A stretch of DNA of 64,000 nucleotides from Punica granatum (taxonomy: Eukaryota; Streptophyta; Magnoliopsida; Myrtales; Lythraceae). Positions within the stretch are counted from its first letter, which is position 1. The number at the start of each line of letters is the position of its first letter. A program made the translations under genes and the position numbers. Below are positions 60,028 through 64,000 of this stretch, in pieces. Under the pieces are notes generated by a model. That model did not search any database and was not told the origin of the DNA. It was given only the letters and a program-made list of their open reading frames with translations. The stretch covers positions 39,490,605 through 39,554,604 of the forward strand of contig NC_045130.1 in the NCBI RefSeq assembly GCF_007655135.1. The letters run 5' to 3'.

Positions 60028-60450
60028 AAACACAGATTATAAGATCAATTAGGTTGTGATCTCAGCGTATGTGTCTTGAAGCATTTTATATGCTTACCTC
60101 GTACTCCACCAAAATAAAAATAAAAATGCTTACCTTGTATGGCTAGGTATATATAGCTCGAGCAAATGATCCTTGCCCCTTTTTTTTCCCGAGAAATACT
60201 TAGATGAATGTCACATGAATTTTAAATCTATATCAGTATCATTTTCCGAAAAAAAATGAAAGAGGAAATAGTTTTCAAATTACAAATAAATTTGAACTTT
60301 TTACCATTTTTAAGTGTGTTACATAGATTTCAGATCTACGTGTCACTCGCGTAAGTATTTCTCTTTTTTCCCGGGCTTCGCTTTCTCTTGTACTCTTTGC
60401 AGACCTTTATCTTCTTGTTATACTTTTTTGATGTTTAATGAACATTATTG

Positions 60451-60486
<36 letters not shown>

Positions 60487-60487
<1 letters not shown>

Positions 60488-60625
60488 TACCAATTTGGAT
60501 TTATTCAAGTGATTTGGTGCTTGTTCTCCTTATATAAGGTCTCGAATCCGAGTATTGTAAACGAAGAAAATCTATGTTAGTAAATTTTTATCTCTTAGTG
60601 GGCCGAGTTGGCTTGACTGATAAGT
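60487..60625 (+). mobile_element. SINE-like repeat, copy 4
   Basis: TTTGGATTTATTCAAGTGAT, AAGGTCTCGAATCCGAGTAT, GAAGAAAATCTATG and TTAGTGGGCCGAGTTGGCTT follow in the same order as in copy 3. The 3' part is truncated. It follows directly on a (TA)n tract at 60454-60483. Confidence 0.55.
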
Positions 60626-60889
60626 GATAAAATGTTAATTGCATTTTTTTTTTCTCTTTTGCTCGTCCATATTGCATGTTTAACGTAGTACCCGTCATGA
60701 TATATGATGGGACGCTATGAGTGATATTGGTCTCTATGGTCTATAGTCTGTACATATACTTCTCGAGCTATTTGTTATACGTATGATTGGATCCTTCGCT
60801 ATTTGGACCAACCCACGACAAAGAGCTCATATTCAATAAATTTTGAAAAAAGAATATACTATTTTTTGGAGAATGTCTCAATTAGGTGA

Positions 60890-61740
60890 GTATTCGGTCG
60901 TCTCTGCCTATGCCCTTATTGCTGAATAGAGCGTTATTAGTATGTATCCCATATGGAAACTCATTTGGAGGTGGGAAGGGTCGCAACGTATTGGACAATT
61001 TTTATGGCTTGTGGCTCACGACTGTCTCCTGACGAATGATTTTCGGGTGAGATGTAACATGGCTCCCTTGACTCTTTGTAGCCGTTCTCAATCTGCTAGT
61101 GAATTTGTCCTCCATGTTTTGCGTGATTGCACATTCACTCGGACTGTTTGGTTGAGGCTTGCACCTCCCCCCTGTATCCCAAATTTCTATGCATTATCTT
61201 TTCGGGATTGGCTTATTACAAATCTGTGAGTCATTCTACAGTCTTCTGTTCCGGGTCGCAGGCTTTAAAATTTGGAACTGCATGCTGGGTCTTAAGGAAT
61301 TGGCGGAACAAGAGTTTGTTTCAAGTTGATTTTAACAGACCCTTTAATGAAGCAACTCGAATTCTTGATGTGAGTGCCAATTTCGATTCTGCTCGAATGC
61401 GTGAGGACCGCGTCCTACCCAATGTTGCTCGTGAGTGGAGACTTATGAGATGGGAAAGGCCCCTTGGGGGCTGGCTTAAGCTAAACTTTGATGGAGCGGA
61501 TCGAGGTAACCCGGGCCTCGATGGAGCAGGTGGGATCATATGAGATGAGCATGGGAATTGGATCAGTGGTTTCATGCACAACATTGGCATTGCTTCCTCG
61601 ACAATAGCTGAACTTTGGGGAGTTTTATTTGGCTTAAAACTCGCATGGTCTATCGGTTATCGAAAAGTCTAATTATGGAGATCGACTCCTTTTCTGTGAA
61701 GGGACTCATCACAAGTCCCACCGAGGCGGAGTTTTAGTAT
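60890..61740 (+). mobile_element. Decayed LINE ORF2 3' part: zinc-binding and RNase H regions
   Basis: GEYSVVSAYALIAE leads to IWKLIWRWEGSQRIGQFLWL, AHDCLLTNDFRVRCNMA and VLHVLRDCTFTRTVWL, the reverse-transcriptase zinc-binding (zf-RVT) region of plant L1-like ORF2. A different frame then gives GWLKLNFDGADRGNPGLDGA, the catalytic N-terminus of the RNase H-like domain. Stops and at least one frameshift show it is dead. Reverse transcriptase and endonuclease parts are absent. Similar in kind to the 3' end at 11415-11795. Confidence 0.85.
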
Positions 61741-62855
61741 GGAGGCGCAATCAGCAACTGCGCCCGTCTGTCAGCTAGCCCGACTCTTGGGAGTTCTAAA
61801 AATTTGAAAATATATTTCATTTTGAATCCATAGGTTTCGATATTTGCAAATTGATCCCCAACTCCCATTTGTCTATAAATAGGACATTTTTTGAAATCAT
61901 GACATTTTTTTGGCCAATTTCACGTTCTAAGGTTCTACCAATTTCGTATAATTCCATCAATTATACCTTAATCTATTGCTTTATAGTAGGGTTTAGGGAG
62001 TTTGAGCCTGATTTCAGTGATTGGAGACTCGAAGATCAGAAATATTGACCCGAGATAAGGTAAATTCGGCATCATAGCCCCTGGTCATACTCCGAATCAT
62101 GCTATTTAGCTTGTCTTTGGGTTGGCACATATCTATCTTACGCATTTCTAAGTAGATTATGTTGATAGGTTGATGATTGTGTATAATTAGTACCCCCATT
62201 AGGAATAATTGAGCGGTGACATGCTAATCAGGTCCAAATCCGACTTAATAATCGTCATTTGCTCTTGGGATGATGTTGATTAGGTATTGGCCGAATGATG
62301 ACACGTGCTAATCGGGTTAATTCTAACTTAATTCGGTTAAATTAGTGCTAATTAGCTCATGGGCGTGTAAATATGTGTATGAAATCGGTTAATTATGGTC
62401 GAATTAGCATGAAATTGGACTATTATTATTCTGTAACTTTCTGTAAATGTTGATTATATATGCTTAGATGGATCGATTTGGTATTTTTTAGCTTAATTAA
62501 GCTCAATTATGGATGATTAGGCTTAAATATGCTCTAATTGCCACCTTTTATCTTCTAATTAGCATGAAATCGGAACCGAAAATTTATTTTTTATGTATAT
62601 ATATTATTACGTGCTAAATAAAAGGTATATATATATATATATTATTACATTAATTTTCATTTTAATCAAAGTGGTCATGATTCCCGTACATAGTACTGTT
62701 AGCGTCTAGTATATATATATATAGGATTAAGGATTAAGAGAAGCTATATGGCTTTCTAGGTAGGGCAGCATGTGATATCTCTAAAGCTGGGGAGCTGTGT
62801 ATTGATAGCGTATATCTATACATACCGTTGTCGAATGATGATGCGTATAATATAT

Positions 62856-62888
<33 letters not shown>

Positions 62889-63091
62889 GTACTTAATTAT
62901 AAGCCGCCATGTGCATGTGAAGTAATGGCGGACTGTCTAGTTACGAGAAGCTGTGCATTGCATGCAAATATACAACAGCCGACCCAAATCCTCACAATAT
63001 TACGGAAAACATCTGTATGATCTGTATGTACATCAAACTTCAGATATATTCTTTCTTTTAATAAAGAACTGCCAATAATAGTTTTTCTCCT

Positions 63092-63134
<43 letters not shown>

Positions 63135-63477
63135 GGGCATGGACCGACTACGGATATGGAATTAGAGGGGAAATCCTACATGGCGTGCATAGCAAGAAAA
63201 TTTTCTGAATTAAGGGAGAGAATGTAAGAAATTCATCAAAATGCAAAAAATTATATATAAATTTTGATAAAGCGTGAAAATTCTAATGGCCGGTCCATCC
63301 CCATATATAGGGATGGAGCGATGGACTAAAAGGGACAATCGTTTCTTAAAAAAATTTGACGCTCAAAAGGAATTTTCATATTATTCTTCAATTATTTATA
63401 AAATCATAACGATTGGTTTCACTAATAATTTGGAAAATTTAGTATTCTCCTATATGCTTCCTAAAGACCTTAACCTT
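61741..63477. other. AT-rich intergenic DNA with microsatellites
   Basis: No gene recognised. (GT)n/(TA)n occurs at about 62857-62888 and (TA)n with (TATG)n at 63097-63135. Frames present are short and low in complexity. Confidence 0.45.
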
Positions 63478-63655
63478 TATCAACTCGGATTAATTCAAGT
63501 GATTTGGCGTTCTTTCCCCTTAAGGTCTCAAATACAAAACTTCTTAATAGAGAAAATCTATACTATGAGAAATTTACTTCTTTTCGGTGTGAACCATGAC
63601 ATCTGAAAGCCCAATGAACACCGACCAATCTAATAGAGCCGGATCGGCCTATTAA
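63478..63655 (+). mobile_element. SINE-like repeat, copy 5 (diverged)
   Basis: CTCGGATTAATTCAAGTGAT, CCCCTTAAGGTCTCAAATAC and AGAGAAAATCTATACTATG match copies 3 and 4 in order. It continues with a related GATCGGCCTATTAAATGG-type segment. Boundaries approximate. Confidence 0.45.
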
Positions 63656-64000
63656 ATGGTAAAGCATGAGAGATTTACTTTCTTAATGAACTGATTCAAC
63701 TCGAGCTGAATTAATTTGAAGCTTAGTGAATTTTTGAATACGAAGATGCATACTGAAAAAGACCTCAGAGCATGTTTAACGGCTACAAAATTGGGTGCCG
63801 GTGTTGCCACCCACATTGTCGCCAGACTTGCTCCACATGGGAGTGTTGAGCCAGTTAGGGCAAGCCGCGTGGCCTGTTGGGGTCCACGCGACTTGCTCCC
63901 TTTACTTTTTATTTAAAAAAAAATTCAAAAATCAAAGAGAAAGGATGAGGGAAAAAAAATGGTGGGCCCAAACACAGAGACAAAGAAAGGGAAAATTTAC

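Overview
The window is nuclear DNA of a flowering plant, most likely a eudicot. Genes are split by many short AT-rich GT-AG introns, intergenic DNA is very AT-rich with long (TA)n tracts, and the proteins match Arabidopsis families along their whole length. I could not identify the species. No prokaryotic, plasmid or CRISPR features were seen. Every homology call rests on recognition by eye, without database searches. || Layout: 1-3.96 kb AT-rich intergenic DNA plus a small GC-rich island; 3.97-8.13 (-) mitochondrial 2-oxoglutarate dehydrogenase E1, 8 coding exons; 9-14 repeat-rich (GAGCTC-rich repeat, SINE-like copies, a 5'-truncated LINE, a MITE); 14.05-15.98 (-) plastid Clp accessory protein CLPT1; 16-19.6 MITE and a Helitron-like terminus; 20.4-24.4 (+) cytokinesis microtubule bundler MAP65-3; 25.9-27.8 (+) AT-hook/PPC DNA-binding protein (AHL4-like); 28.4-29.25 (-) nucleolar EBP2; 30-33.3 MITE and repeats; 33.5-34.75 (+) EXORDIUM-like secreted protein; 35-39 no convincing gene; 39.1-40.27 (-) thylakoid LPA2; 42.3-48.5 (+) IRE-family AGC kinase; 49.5-52.25 (+) UMP-CMP kinase; 53.3-53.9 (+) and 58.7-59.4 (-) two convergent intronless pectin methylesterase inhibitor-like genes; 59.5-64 LINE and SINE relics. 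|| The genes are ordinary housekeeping and development genes for mitochondria, plastid, nucleolus, cell wall, cytoskeleton and signalling. They do not form one pathway. Gene order is informative: from memory, LPA2, EXL3, AHL4 and MAP65-3 are clustered in Arabidopsis (At5g51545 to At5g51600), and UMP-CMP kinase lies beside PMEI genes (At4g25250 to At4g25280). The window therefore appears to keep two ancestral microsynteny blocks interleaved with other genes. || The most unusual elements are: (1) a short terminal-repeat (TRIM-type) retroelement with three LTRs and two internal domains in tandem, bracketed by one 5-bp target duplication; (2) an IRE kinase gene whose reading frame breaks just after exon 1 but is restored by two compensating one-base shifts, and whose 5' leader has two chained upstream ORFs ending one base before the main ATG; (3) several MITEs with recognisable 3-bp target duplications; (4) a GC-AG intron in MAP65-3; (5) eight TGGGCY motifs packed into 140 bp upstream of EBP2. 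I found no convincing new multi-gene system.
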